From positions 1-64,000 of the forward strand of contig NZ_MRWD01000009.1 of NCBI RefSeq assembly GCF_002093625.1: a DNA stretch of 64,000 nucleotides, read 5' to 3'. Position 1 is the first letter of the stretch; every line of letters starts with the position of its first letter. The position numbers were made by a program, and so were the translations under genes. Below, piece by piece: positions 26,387 through 35,249 of the stretch. This DNA is from Rouxiella silvae (GTDB lineage: Bacteria; Pseudomonadota; Gammaproteobacteria; Enterobacterales; Enterobacteriaceae). The notes under the pieces were generated by a model that was given only the letters and a program-made list of their open reading frames with translations, was not told where the DNA came from and did not search any database.

Positions 26387-26794
26387 CTACTTCGATTGGC
26401 TGAAGCGTTCGCTCAATCGTAGGCAAAGCACGTAGAAGGCCTCAAGCAGAGCTTCAAGATTTGCCTCCTCGTCAAAGCAGGCGTCGTCCACCAACGCTTT
26501 CAACTCATAGCCTTCGCTGCCTAATCCCAGCACTGGCTGGCCAGTCACCACCCAGCAAATCGCCTCCTGCAACTCTTCCCACAGCTCGGTTCCCCAAGAA
26601 GAAAGCGTTGAACTGTCCATCCAGCTCAGAGAGCTCCATAGCCACAGCCTGTCGTCAATCACGGAGAAAAACAGGCTAGGAATATTGGAAAAACTGATCT
26701 CGATAGTAGAATGCGCATCGAACTGATGGGATTCAACGGGATATCCCATATTACTCAGGGTTTTACGCAAACGCTCTGCAATGTTGTAATGCAT
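26387..26794 (-). CDS. Type III secretion chaperone-like protein (InvB/SpaK/Spa15 family)
   Basis: A 135-residue acidic protein. The segment DAHSTIEISFSNIPSLFFSV, then DDRLWLWSSL, and later YELKALVDD match the layout of InvB/SpaK (Spa15), the class IB chaperones that bind several type III effectors. No T3SS structural genes and no obvious effector gene are next to it; the neighbours are iolR and a DUF3237 gene. It may be an orphan, a remnant of a lost secretion island, or serve a T3SS elsewhere in the genome. Family assignment is by motif pattern only. Confidence 0.65.
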   Translation of the reverse strand: MHYNIAERLRKTLSNMGYPVESHQFDAHSTIEISFSNIPSLFFSVIDDRLWLWSSLSWMDSSTLSSWGTELWEELQEAICWVVTGQPVLGLGSEGYELKALVDDACFDEEANLEALLEAFYVLCLRLSERFSQSK

Positions 26795-26911
26795 ATACTC
26801 TATCCTTAGAATTCATAAATAATTAATGAAAAACAGCAACCTGCCACGGTGTACAAGCTAAATCGGTTCTGTCTTATTAACAGCTATAAATCGCTCAAAT
26901 TTGGAGGGAAA

Positions 26912-27379
26912 ATGCACCCTGAGCTTAAACACAGTTTTTCTGTCGAGATACGGGTTGATAAGCCAACAGTAATTAATGCCACCGCAGACGGGGGAAAACG
27001 CCAGCTTATTGCTATTCTGGAGGGAAAGGTTACCGGCAGAATAACCGGTTCAGTATTGCCGGGCGGCATTGATAGCCAAATCGTTCATTCCGATGGAACC
27101 TGCCACCTATCGGCGCGTTACGGCCTGCAAACCAGTCAAGGCTGTGTTTACATTGAAAACAACGGCATCCGTCGTATTCCTGAAGCATGGCGTAATAAAT
27201 TATTTGAGGAAGACATGTCGTTCTTCAATCAGATCCCGCCTGAAGAAATCTATTTCAAAGCCGTGCCTAAGTTTGAAGTCTACAGTGAAACGCTGCGCTG
27301 GATGACCGAGTCAATTTTCGTCTGTATCGGACAACGCACCGCTGAGGGCGTTTCGCTAAATTTTTATGAAATTTTATAG
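26912..27379 (+). CDS. DUF3237-family protein
   Basis: A 155-residue beta-rich protein of the DUF3237 (UPF0311) family. Recognisable family features are the repeated glycine-rich strand pattern (GKVTGRITGSVLPGGIDSQIV), DGTCHLSARYGLQTSQG and the C-terminal ETLRWMTESIFVCIGQR. The ATG at 26912 follows GGAGGGAA; the frame opens 63 bp earlier without such a site. The function of the family is unknown. It is convergent with the serine hydrolase gene, 26 bp away. Confidence 0.8.
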   Translation: MHPELKHSFSVEIRVDKPTVINATADGGKRQLIAILEGKVTGRITGSVLPGGIDSQIVHSDGTCHLSARYGLQTSQGCVYIENNGIRRIPEAWRNKLFEEDMSFFNQIPPEEIYFKAVPKFEVYSETLRWMTESIFVCIGQRTAEGVSLNFYEIL

Positions 27380-27405
27380 GTAAGGATTTGCAGTCATGCT
27401 GTTGT

Positions 27406-28302
27406 TCATCCCCTGCTGGCAAGCCGCGCAGCATAAAATTCAGCAAGCCCTTCATCTATACCTTCGGTGAAACAGGCGACGGTAATCGGGTCTGCGCGGT
27501 CGGGAAAGTGATAGACTGCGTTGACACAAAAAGGCCCGGCACCTGAATGGCCGATTGCACGTTTTCCTTGATCTATTTTGCCGCTCATGAGTCCCAAACT
27601 GTAGCCACACTCGGTCCACGGCCTCCCGGGAATCGCACCGCCTAGGGGATAGCGTACCAGCATGTGCTCACGTATTTTATCACTAAGTAATTCACCGCTA
27701 AACAGTGCGTGTAAAATTTTAGCAGCGTCGTTTGCGGTCCCTGTCAGGCAGCCATGGTAGACCCAACCAGGGTGATACTGCGCGGCAGCTTGCCAATGCA
27801 GACTGGCAAACTGTTCTTGCGTAGTCGCCAGCTCAACGCTTTGTAAACCCAGCGGCGCGATAATGAGCTCATTCAGAAGGCTTGAAAAACTCCGCCCAGA
27901 AACGGACTCAAGATGTTCACGGGCCAGCATATAGCCAACGTTGGAGTAGGCCCAGCCCTCGCCCGGGGGAAACAGCGTGCCTTTCGCCTTTACTGCAGCC
28001 AAGAGTTTTTCTCGCGGCCAAGGCAACTGTCGGGCTGCAACATCGCGATGATAATCGGCAAGCTGCCCGTAGTCGGCAATACCGGCGGTATGCTGGAGCA
28101 GTTGACGCAGCGTATAGGCTTCACCGTCAAGGTGAGTATCGAGCTCAACCATGCCAGTGTCAGAAAGCTTCATAGCACAAATGGCAATAACGGTTTTGGT
28201 AAAACTCCAATAAGGAAAACGAGCCGCCGCGTGTGCACTTGTGTCTTGATGACCGTCACGCGTTATCCAGCTCCAATGAAACGTCTTATCTAACATATTC
28301 AT
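27406..28302 (-). CDS. Beta-lactamase-fold serine hydrolase
   Basis: A 298-residue class C beta-lactamase/penicillin-binding fold protein. Catalytic SxxK is Ser33-Lys36 (YWSFTK), the YxN motif is present as WAYSNVGY near residue 122, and GHSGAGP gives an HxG-like third motif. No signal peptide is visible, so the protein is likely cytoplasmic and more probably an esterase or peptidase than a secreted beta-lactamase. It has its own upstream region and no operon partner. Confidence 0.82.
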   Translation of the reverse strand: MNMLDKTFHWSWITRDGHQDTSAHAAARFPYWSFTKTVIAICAMKLSDTGMVELDTHLDGEAYTLRQLLQHTAGIADYGQLADYHRDVAARQLPWPREKLLAAVKAKGTLFPPGEGWAYSNVGYMLAREHLESVSGRSFSSLLNELIIAPLGLQSVELATTQEQFASLHWQAAAQYHPGWVYHGCLTGTANDAAKILHALFSGELLSDKIREHMLVRYPLGGAIPGRPWTECGYSLGLMSGKIDQGKRAIGHSGAGPFCVNAVYHFPDRADPITVACFTEGIDEGLAEFYAARLASRG

Positions 28303-28455
28303 TTCTCATTAATCAGACCTTATCGATTAAGTTAAACAATATTCTCACCCATGCCACCTAATATACTATAAAAAAACGAACATAATAATCTTTCTTCTGG
28401 CTAATAGGGTATGTAGGCTTACACTAAAAACATCCATAACAAAGAGGAGTTCATT

Positions 28456-29481
28456 ATGTTTAACTTAGATGAAATTAAATCAACCATTAAAAATGACAGG
28501 TATAACTTCACGCAAAAAATTATTTCACATATCAACCAGCAGACTCCCTATAACATTAAAGAAAGTGACAGTGATATCGATAGAATACTAACAGAAGCTT
28601 ATGATAAAAACGGTTTAGATGCGCAAAAAGTAGTTCAAAATGCATTATTTATGATTTACCAAATAAACTTATGCAGTCCATTATCTTCCACCGCCTTATT
28701 TCAATACGACCCTACTTTGCTGAGTATTAGGGGTAAAATTGAAACCCGCTGGCTTTCGCACGAGTTTACCAGCCTGCAAAGCCTTAACTTCTCCTCAAAT
28801 TTTGAAACCTGCGCTGAATTCCTGATAAATCTTTGGAAAAACCACAACGCTTCCCATCACCCTTTGTTCGATTTTATAGAGAGCAAAGCGACAGAAGAAC
28901 AACTTTATTTTTTCCTAAAAAGTGACAGCGCCCTTAACTTGCTCTTTTTCGATCTGGTCGCGTATACGCTTATTGGTGCACCACCGCAGACCCGAGGGAC
29001 TATCTGTGAGAATATCTGGGATGAAATCGGTCACGGTGATAGTTATTTTACTCACGTAAATCTTTATAAAGACTTGCTTGAGAGGCGAAATATCGCCCTG
29101 CCAGAGAACCATTTTATTGAGCTGTATGGGGTGGAGGCGATTGCCGGACATAATGCTTTTATGCTCGGAGGCGTTAATCGTTGTCATTATTACAAGTTGC
29201 TTGGTGTAATGGCCATGACTGAAGTGCTCGACCCACCACAATATTCAAAGCTGGTAAAAGGCTGTGCGCGATTAGGATTGACGGCAAAGGATACTCATTA
29301 TTATACCGAACACATCGACGTCGATATAAAACACGGTGAAGACTGGCTTTACAAGGTCATTAATGTCATTACCTTGCAGCAACCACAGGCAAGCAACGAG
29401 TTTTACCTTGGCAGTTTATTACGGCTAAATACTGCTGAAAGATATTATGACAACTTACTGAGTGAAATAAAAAAAATATAA
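28456..29481 (+). CDS. Haem-oxygenase-fold diiron oxidase (HDO superfamily, iron-containing redox enzyme)
   Basis: A 341-residue protein whose C-terminal two-thirds match the haem-oxygenase-like diiron family (UndA, BesC, SznF and similar). Candidate iron ligands are spaced as expected: Glu185 and His193 in NIWDEIGHGD, Glu255, then His281, Glu285, Asp288 and His293 in DTHYYTEHIDVDIKHGEDW. Such enzymes use O2 to cleave or decarboxylate small amino- or fatty-acid substrates. The ATG follows GAGGAG. The local DNA is AT-rich compared with the core genes. It is followed 55 bp later by a DMT transporter that may export the product. Confidence 0.75.
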   Translation: MFNLDEIKSTIKNDRYNFTQKIISHINQQTPYNIKESDSDIDRILTEAYDKNGLDAQKVVQNALFMIYQINLCSPLSSTALFQYDPTLLSIRGKIETRWLSHEFTSLQSLNFSSNFETCAEFLINLWKNHNASHHPLFDFIESKATEEQLYFFLKSDSALNLLFFDLVAYTLIGAPPQTRGTICENIWDEIGHGDSYFTHVNLYKDLLERRNIALPENHFIELYGVEAIAGHNAFMLGGVNRCHYYKLLGVMAMTEVLDPPQYSKLVKGCARLGLTAKDTHYYTEHIDVDIKHGEDWLYKVINVITLQQPQASNEFYLGSLLRLNTAERYYDNLLSEIKKI

Positions 29482-29536
29482 TCGACCTGCACACAAACAC
29501 ACATTTAGTGGCCTTATGGCCACTACAGGAAAAATA

Positions 29537-30439
29537 ATGCCCTATTTATTATTGATTCTCGCGACACTTTTCTGGGGCGGGAATTATGTTGCCGGCCACA
29601 TGCTGGTCAGCACTGTTAATCCTTATCTTTTAAGCCTCATTCGTTGGGGGCTCACCTCGGCGCTGATGTTTTCTCTCTATTGGAAAACCATAAAAAATGA
29701 GTGGCACTATTTAACAGAAAATATGCTTCTGAATTCACTCTACGCTTTTTTGGGGCAGGTTTGCTTTCCCCTCACCTTATATATCGGACTTCAGTACACC
29801 AGCTCCTTGAATGCCGCCCTCTATATTTCAGTAACGCCCTGTCTGGTTATCATCATAAATTTTTTCTTTTTTCACGAAAAAATCACCCGCAGGAATATAA
29901 TCGGCGCCGTTGTCAGCACGGCTGGTGTAATCTATCTGGCTACTGCCAACGCCAGAGACGGCTCTTCGTTCTCAGCGTTTGGCATCGGTGATATTCTCAC
30001 CATAATATCTGCACTAAGCTGGGCGTTTTACTGTGCATTATTAAGATTGAAAGATAAACGTGTGACTAACACCGCCTTTGTTGGCTTCTGCTCATTAATG
30101 GGTACGTTGATTCTGCTGCCCATCTATTTTGGATATCGCTTCTTTTCATATAATGACTCACTGTTAACTCAGGAGCCTAATTTCAGTACCGTTTTAGGCG
30201 TGCTTTATCTTGTGATATTCCCTTCATGGTTGGCTTATGTTTTTTGGAGCAAAGGGGTATCAATGCTAGGCACGACCCGCAGCGAGATATTTACCCATAT
30301 TATCCCTGTTTCCGGCGGCCTGTTTAGCATCTTGTTATTAGGTGAAACCCTTCAAATCTATCATCTGATCTCACTCATCCTTATCACGTTTGGTATTGCT
30401 TGCTGCTCGGGGAAAAGTAAATTTGGACGATATGTTTAA
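29537..30439 (+). CDS. EamA/DMT-family transporter
   Basis: A 300-residue membrane protein with ten helices in two EamA repeats. The first repeat starts LLILATLFWGGNYVAGH and ends LAVVST-like GAVVSTAGVIYL; the second includes LSWAFYCALLRLKDK and GETLQIYHLISLILI. The ATG at 29537 is chosen because AGGA sits six to seven bases upstream; an ATG at 29516 is in frame but has no clear site. DMT proteins of this kind export amino acids or metabolites. Pairing with the diiron oxidase gene suggests coupled export, which is inference. Confidence 0.85.
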   Translation: MPYLLLILATLFWGGNYVAGHMLVSTVNPYLLSLIRWGLTSALMFSLYWKTIKNEWHYLTENMLLNSLYAFLGQVCFPLTLYIGLQYTSSLNAALYISVTPCLVIIINFFFFHEKITRRNIIGAVVSTAGVIYLATANARDGSSFSAFGIGDILTIISALSWAFYCALLRLKDKRVTNTAFVGFCSLMGTLILLPIYFGYRFFSYNDSLLTQEPNFSTVLGVLYLVIFPSWLAYVFWSKGVSMLGTTRSEIFTHIIPVSGGLFSILLLGETLQIYHLISLILITFGIACCSGKSKFGRYV

Positions 30440-30483
30440 AGTTTGTTATCCCCCGTGAGATAATGAAACCTTTTAATCTAGGC

Positions 30484-32241
30484 TTACTCCGGCTCCATCC
30501 AGGTCGTTTTAAAGTCAAACCAGCCAAGGTTATTAAGGTGAATACCCTGCGCCTGCTCGGGTCCTTTTAGCCGCATCCAATGGTGGAACAGCGGCTGTAG
30601 CCACCCCTCGCCCACCACGTTTTGCACCAACTGCTGTGAGCTTAAAGTCTGACTGCGCCACTGTTGTAACCATTCTAAAAACAACGGAATATTACCTCCA
30701 GACAGACTGTTTTTTAGCAGCGGCATGCCCAGCATCCATGCCCCCACGTTCCACTCTTCGGGTACCGCGAAGTTTACTGTTCCCAGCCATAGGTCAGCCT
30801 GAGCATCGCCGGTAGCCCAGCGCTCATAGTCAAGCTCAAGTATCTCAAGCTCGACCCCCTCGGCGGCAAGAATTGTCTTCATGTCATTGGCCAGCATCGT
30901 GTATTCAGGATGCTGTTCGTGATAGGCCAACCTCAATTTGGCAGGAAGATGCGGAGCCTGGGAAATTCCGGCATCCATGCAGTGAAACCACGAAGGCAGC
31001 AGGCTTCCGGTAGGCACCCAAAACTGGCGGATAGGCTCAATAAGCTGCTGAATTAATAAGTTTGGATTGAGCTTCTCGCGCAGCCAGCGGCGTTGCTCGA
31101 TTGTCTTCCAATGGGTAGATCGACTGTCGCAGAGTAGGAAGTACCCGCCCCGTTCCAGAAACATTTCGCTCGAAAGGTCGGAAGGCTTCCCGGTAAAATT
31201 AACTGCGTGACCGGCAACGTAGTCCACATCACTAATACTTGAACTTAACCAGGCAGCGGACTGCGCAGGGACAGCATTCGTCGAGGAGGCGCTTTTATCC
31301 GTCAATGACAGCGTTGCCAGGTCAGGCCACATCAATACCTCAACTTCGTCCAGCAGCGCTCTGAATCCAAAATAGTGATCGAAAGCCTTCAATAACAGCC
31401 GCCAGTCGTTATTTTCACTGACCTGATAAGGCCCAGTTCCAATAGGCCGTGAAGCAAAATCACTGCGAGAAGCATGGTCTGCGGGCAAAATCATCGCCGC
31501 GGGATGAGACAATAAAAGAGGAAGCTGCGCATCTGGCTGAGTCAGTTCGACCACAACGCTTAGCGATCCACTTTGATAAATCTGCTTTATGTGAGAAAAA
31601 AGCGGCTGTAGCGCACAGCGGGTCAACGATGCCACCACGTCAAGACTCCCAAGTTCACGACCGTCATGAAACTGCACACCAGGACGCAGGTAAAAACGCC
31701 ATTGAAGTGGGTCAATTTGTCGCCATTGATGCGCAAGGTCTTGCTCAACGCCGCCACTGTCCTCGTTGATACGCGTTAGTCCGTTAAAAATCTGTCGAAC
31801 CAGATGCAACTCGGAACGTCTTAGCGGCGTCCCCGGATAAAGGTTAGGCATCGTTCGGTAGTAAGGCACTCTTATTGACTGATATTCATCGCGAATACTG
31901 TATCCAAGCTTACTACGCAGCAGTGAGGTCACCAGCTGTTTTTCATCGCCAAGCAGATTAATCGCCTCGTCAAAGTTGCCTTCATCCAACAGTTTATCGG
32001 CTTTTGCCACCAGCAGTTGATGGGCATTTCTTAGCAAGACCAGCTGCGAACGATGGCCACGACCGGCGACTGATTGCCAGTCAATCCACTGCAATTCCTG
32101 CATTTGAAGCAGCAGATTGCGCATGTGCCTTTTGCTGCAATGAAGTTGGTCCGCCAGCTCCTGTAGCGTGGTGCTCACCTTCTGCATCGGGAAAAAGTCC
32201 AGCAGGCGCAAATATTGCTGTTCAAGACGACGGCTTGGCAT
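30484..32241 (-). CDS. SgrR-family transcriptional regulator
   Basis: A 585-residue SgrR/YbaE-like protein. The N-terminal winged helix (about 1-110) has TLQELADQLHCSKRHMRNLL; the C-terminal part (about 150-570) is a solute-binding SBP_bac_5-like domain with PGTPLRRSELHLVRQIFNGL and LRPGVQFHDGRELGS. E. coli SgrR is about 550 residues, so the length fits. It is divergent from an AroE-like gene and a PTS EIIC gene, which it probably controls. The 145-bp divergent gap is too short for a full SgrS-type RNA. Ligand unknown. Confidence 0.88.
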   Translation of the reverse strand: MPSRRLEQQYLRLLDFFPMQKVSTTLQELADQLHCSKRHMRNLLLQMQELQWIDWQSVAGRGHRSQLVLLRNAHQLLVAKADKLLDEGNFDEAINLLGDEKQLVTSLLRSKLGYSIRDEYQSIRVPYYRTMPNLYPGTPLRRSELHLVRQIFNGLTRINEDSGGVEQDLAHQWRQIDPLQWRFYLRPGVQFHDGRELGSLDVVASLTRCALQPLFSHIKQIYQSGSLSVVVELTQPDAQLPLLLSHPAAMILPADHASRSDFASRPIGTGPYQVSENNDWRLLLKAFDHYFGFRALLDEVEVLMWPDLATLSLTDKSASSTNAVPAQSAAWLSSSISDVDYVAGHAVNFTGKPSDLSSEMFLERGGYFLLCDSRSTHWKTIEQRRWLREKLNPNLLIQQLIEPIRQFWVPTGSLLPSWFHCMDAGISQAPHLPAKLRLAYHEQHPEYTMLANDMKTILAAEGVELEILELDYERWATGDAQADLWLGTVNFAVPEEWNVGAWMLGMPLLKNSLSGGNIPLFLEWLQQWRSQTLSSQQLVQNVVGEGWLQPLFHHWMRLKGPEQAQGIHLNNLGWFDFKTTWMEPE

Positions 32242-32386
32242 AAAAGAGGAACTCCAGACAGTAAAAGGCAGCAATTTTTAATATCACCTTTTTAGGGGAT
32301 TATCTCTAAAATCGCAATAGCCGACGATCCGCATTTGTCTCGCCTCGGCCTGCGTATCATAAAAAAGTGAAATACAGGACTCTGTT

Positions 32387-33211
32387 ATGACCAAACATTT
32401 GAACAAAGACACCATCATCTGCATGTCGCTCGCCGCCCGTCCGAGCAATTTCGGTACGCGTTTTCATAACTATCTCTACGACGCGTTGGATCTCGACTAC
32501 TTGTACAAGGCGTTTACCACCCAAGACCTTAAAGGGGCCATAGGCGGCGTACGCGCATTAGGCATTCGCGGCTGTGCGATTTCAATGCCGTTCAAAGAAG
32601 AGTGTATTCCTATGCTCGATGAACTGGACGCTTCAGCCAAAGCCATTAACTCTGTAAATACTATCGTCAATACAGAGGGTTACCTCAAAGCCTACAATAC
32701 CGACTATATCGCCATTGCCACCCTGCTCAAACAATATAAGGTTCCCAATGACTTCACCTTCGCCCTGCGCGGCAGCGGCGGCATGGCTAAAGCCGTGGCC
32801 TGTGCGCTTAAAGATGCTGGATTTACACAGGGCTTTATCATCGCCAAAAATGAAAAAACCGGTAGCGATCTGGCCAAACTTTACGGCTTTGAATGGCGTA
32901 AAGATATGACCGACCTCAAACCTGACTTGCTGATTAACGCCACACCCATTGGCATGGCGGGCGGCGAAGATGCCGACAAGCTTTCCTTCAGCGAGCAGCA
33001 GATCAATTCCGCACAGGTTATTTTTGAAGTGGTCGCCCTGCCTGCTGAAACGCCCTTAGTAAACTACGCAAAAAGTCAGAATAAAGCGGTGATTACCGGT
33101 TCTGAAGTTTTTGCGATTCAGGCGGTTGAGCAATTTGTTCTCTATACCGGCGTTCGCCCTAATGACGAACTGTTCCAACAAGCGGCTAAACATGCACGTC
33201 AAGGTGCATAG
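32387..33211 (+). CDS. Shikimate dehydrogenase-like oxidoreductase (AroE paralogue)
   Basis: A 274-residue AroE-like protein. Substrate-domain motifs are SLAARPSNFGTRFHN (shifted from the canonical SPS pattern), CAISMPFKEECIPMLD and INSVNTIVN; the cofactor loop is LRGSGGMAKAVACAL and NATPIGM follows. The conserved Lys of the shikimate site is in MPFKEE. The altered N-terminus and divergence from AroE and YdiB indicate the SdhL-type dehydrogenase subgroup, with an unclear substrate. It lies with a PTS permease and an SgrR-type regulator, which suggests a sugar- or cyclitol-related pathway. Confidence 0.85.
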   Translation: MTKHLNKDTIICMSLAARPSNFGTRFHNYLYDALDLDYLYKAFTTQDLKGAIGGVRALGIRGCAISMPFKEECIPMLDELDASAKAINSVNTIVNTEGYLKAYNTDYIAIATLLKQYKVPNDFTFALRGSGGMAKAVACALKDAGFTQGFIIAKNEKTGSDLAKLYGFEWRKDMTDLKPDLLINATPIGMAGGEDADKLSFSEQQINSAQVIFEVVALPAETPLVNYAKSQNKAVITGSEVFAIQAVEQFVLYTGVRPNDELFQQAAKHARQGA

Positions 33212-33294
33212 CGTCGTTGTTAAGCCTCAGTCTTTTATATAAAAAAACCTGTCGATACTTGTATCCGATGACATAAAAATAGAAGGCGTACCCT

Positions 33295-34359
33295 ATGAAT
33301 AAAGGCATTTATAAGCATCTCATGACTGGCGTTTCACATATGTTACCTCTGGTCGTCGCCGGAGGATTGTGCATCGCCCTTTCTTTTGTTTTTGGCATTC
33401 AAGCGTTTAAAGAGCAAGGTACGCTGGCTGCCGCCCTCATGGACATCGGCGGTAAGGCTGCCTTTGCCTTGATGGTGCCGGTGCTGGCGGGATACATCGC
33501 CTTTTCAATCGCCGACCGGCCAGGACTCGCACCGGGATTAGTCGGCGGCATGCTGGCAAGCCTGGGCGGAGCCGGCTTTTTAGGCGGCATTGTGGCTGGT
33601 TTTCTCGCCGGTTATACCGCTAAATTTTTGGTTGAAAAAGTCAAACTTCCCGCCGATATGGAAGCCTTAAAACCAGTATTAGTGGTGCCCTTATTGGCGA
33701 CGCTGTTCACCGGTCTGGTCATGATTTATGTCGTCGGCGGTCCAGTAGCGGCGGCGATGAGCGCATTGACCACCTTCCTGGCGGGCATGACCACCGCCAA
33801 TGCCGTCCTGTTGGGCGTGTTACTTGGCGTAATGCAGTGTTTCGATCTGGGTGGGCCGGTTAACAAAGCGGCCTACACCTTCGGCGTGGGACTTCTCGCC
33901 TCGCAAACCTATGGCCCGATGGCCGCAATTATGGCCGCAGGGATGGTTCCGGCACTGGGAATGGGTGTCGCGACCTGGTTGGCCAAATCCAAATTTACCC
34001 AATCCGAGCGTGAAGCAGGAAAAGCCTCATTTGTGCTCGGGCTGTGCTTTATCTCCGAGGGTGCGATCCCCTTTGCCGCGAGGGATCCGATGCGGGTTAT
34101 CCCCTCAACGATGGCGGGCGGTGCTCTGGCGGGTGGCCTTTCAATGTTCTTTGGCTGCACGCTGATGGCGCCACACGGTGGGCTTTTTGTACTTGCCATC
34201 CCCCACGCTGTGGGCAATGTGGGGATGTATCTTCTGTCGATTGTTGCAGGAACAGGGGTGACGGGCGTGATGTATTCGGTATTAAAACCGGCAATGGTTG
34301 ATGTTAAGGAGGAGGCAGAAGTGGCGGAAGGGACCTCCGCTTTTAGAGCGGGAAATTAG
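33295..34359 (+). CDS. Fructose-family PTS EIIC permease without EIIA/EIIB
   Basis: A 354-residue EIIC of the fructose family (FrwC/FrvB-like). It starts with the typical [18 protein letters not shown], contains [15 protein letters not shown] and the phosphotransfer-region motif [12 protein letters not shown], and has about nine to ten helices. No EIIA or EIIB domain is fused or encoded nearby, so it must borrow EIIB from another system or act as a facilitator. The gene follows the AroE-like gene by 83 bp on the same strand. Substrate unknown. Confidence 0.88.
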   Translation: MNKGIYKHLMTGVSHMLPLVVAGGLCIALSFVFGIQAFKEQGTLAAALMDIGGKAAFALMVPVLAGYIAFSIADRPGLAPGLVGGMLASLGGAGFLGGIVAGFLAGYTAKFLVEKVKLPADMEALKPVLVVPLLATLFTGLVMIYVVGGPVAAAMSALTTFLAGMTTANAVLLGVLLGVMQCFDLGGPVNKAAYTFGVGLLASQTYGPMAAIMAAGMVPALGMGVATWLAKSKFTQSEREAGKASFVLGLCFISEGAIPFAARDPMRVIPSTMAGGALAGGLSMFFGCTLMAPHGGLFVLAIPHAVGNVGMYLLSIVAGTGVTGVMYSVLKPAMVDVKEEAEVAEGTSAFRAGN

Positions 34360-34425
34360 ATCCTATCCACATTGCTGACTATGCTTAAGGATAAGCTTAT
34401 ATTTCAATACGGTAAGGAAAAAGCA

Positions 34426-34986
34426 ATGATGGATAATAATCCAAAGAAACTCACCCGAGGCATCAATCACATTGGTCTGACAGTCCCTGATTTAGACCAG
34501 GCGACGACATTTTTTAAACAGGCACTGGATGCAAAGTTTGTTTATAACGGCCTGACAACCGACGATGAGCCGCGAAAAGGGGCAACAACGGAAAAACAGT
34601 TGGGCCTCTCATCGGGTGCGATGGTTATCAAACAACGTCTGCTACGCATCGGCAATGGTGCCAATCTGGAACTGTTTGAGATAATCAGTAACAGGCAGGC
34701 TTCTCCGGTAAGTCTTGAAGATATCGGCTGGAATCACATCTGTTTTTATGTGGATGACATTGAATATACGATTAAAAGCGTGACGTCTGCTGGCGGTACG
34801 CTTCTTTCACAGGTCCATGAAAACTCGCGCCATGAAGATACCGAAGGCAACGCTAGCGTTTACTTTAGAACGCCTTGGGGCAGCCTGGTAGAGTTACAGT
34901 CAATACCCAACGGCTACTACTATCCAGAAAACAACGAAGCCAAGACGTGGATCCCACAGGCAGAGTCTCGTGATAATAACCGCTGA
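34426..34986 (+). CDS. VOC-superfamily (glyoxalase/dioxygenase fold) protein
   Basis: A 186-residue vicinal-oxygen-chelate protein. The paired beta-alpha-beta modules show metal-site-like histidines in RGINHIGLTVPDLDQA and IGWNHICFYVDDIEY, and a closing glutamate in PWGSLVELQSIP. The ATG at 34426 follows AAGGAA; an open frame starting at 34372 lacks such a site. It may be an isomerase, epimerase or ring-cleavage enzyme for the neighbouring pathway. The last gene of the AroE-like/EIIC group. Confidence 0.82.
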   Translation: MMDNNPKKLTRGINHIGLTVPDLDQATTFFKQALDAKFVYNGLTTDDEPRKGATTEKQLGLSSGAMVIKQRLLRIGNGANLELFEIISNRQASPVSLEDIGWNHICFYVDDIEYTIKSVTSAGGTLLSQVHENSRHEDTEGNASVYFRTPWGSLVELQSIPNGYYYPENNEAKTWIPQAESRDNNR

Positions 34987-35017
34987 TCTTCTGCATAAAT
35001 TTTAAACCCTCTACTTC

Positions 35018-35060
35018 AGGGATCGGAAAAGCTGAATCGATATCAGTTTTTCCGATCCCT
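35018..35060. terminator. Large perfect hairpin after VOC gene
   Basis: AGGGATCGGAAAA pairs with TTTTCCGATCCCT (13 bp), with an inner CTGA/TCAG extension. No U tract follows; it probably ends the VOC transcript or protects the mRNA 3' end. Confidence 0.55.
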
Positions 35061-35249
35061 ACAATTATCACCCGCATTTTTTTATGTAATACCGTGTTCA
35101 GATCGTCATGAATCGTGATGTACCCCGCGTTTTAATCAACTTATTTACCCAAACATCCCGCAGGTGATACCCCTCACATATTTATCTCATTTAACTTTGT
35201 AGTCTGCCCTTGGTTTAAGCTAAATCAATTCAGCTAAAGGAAGAGAATA

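Noticed and set aside
32242-32386. Possible SgrS-type sRNA between the SgrR-like gene and the AroE-like gene
   Set aside because: The gap is only 145 bp and must hold two promoters; no SgrS-like terminator or SgrT frame is visible.
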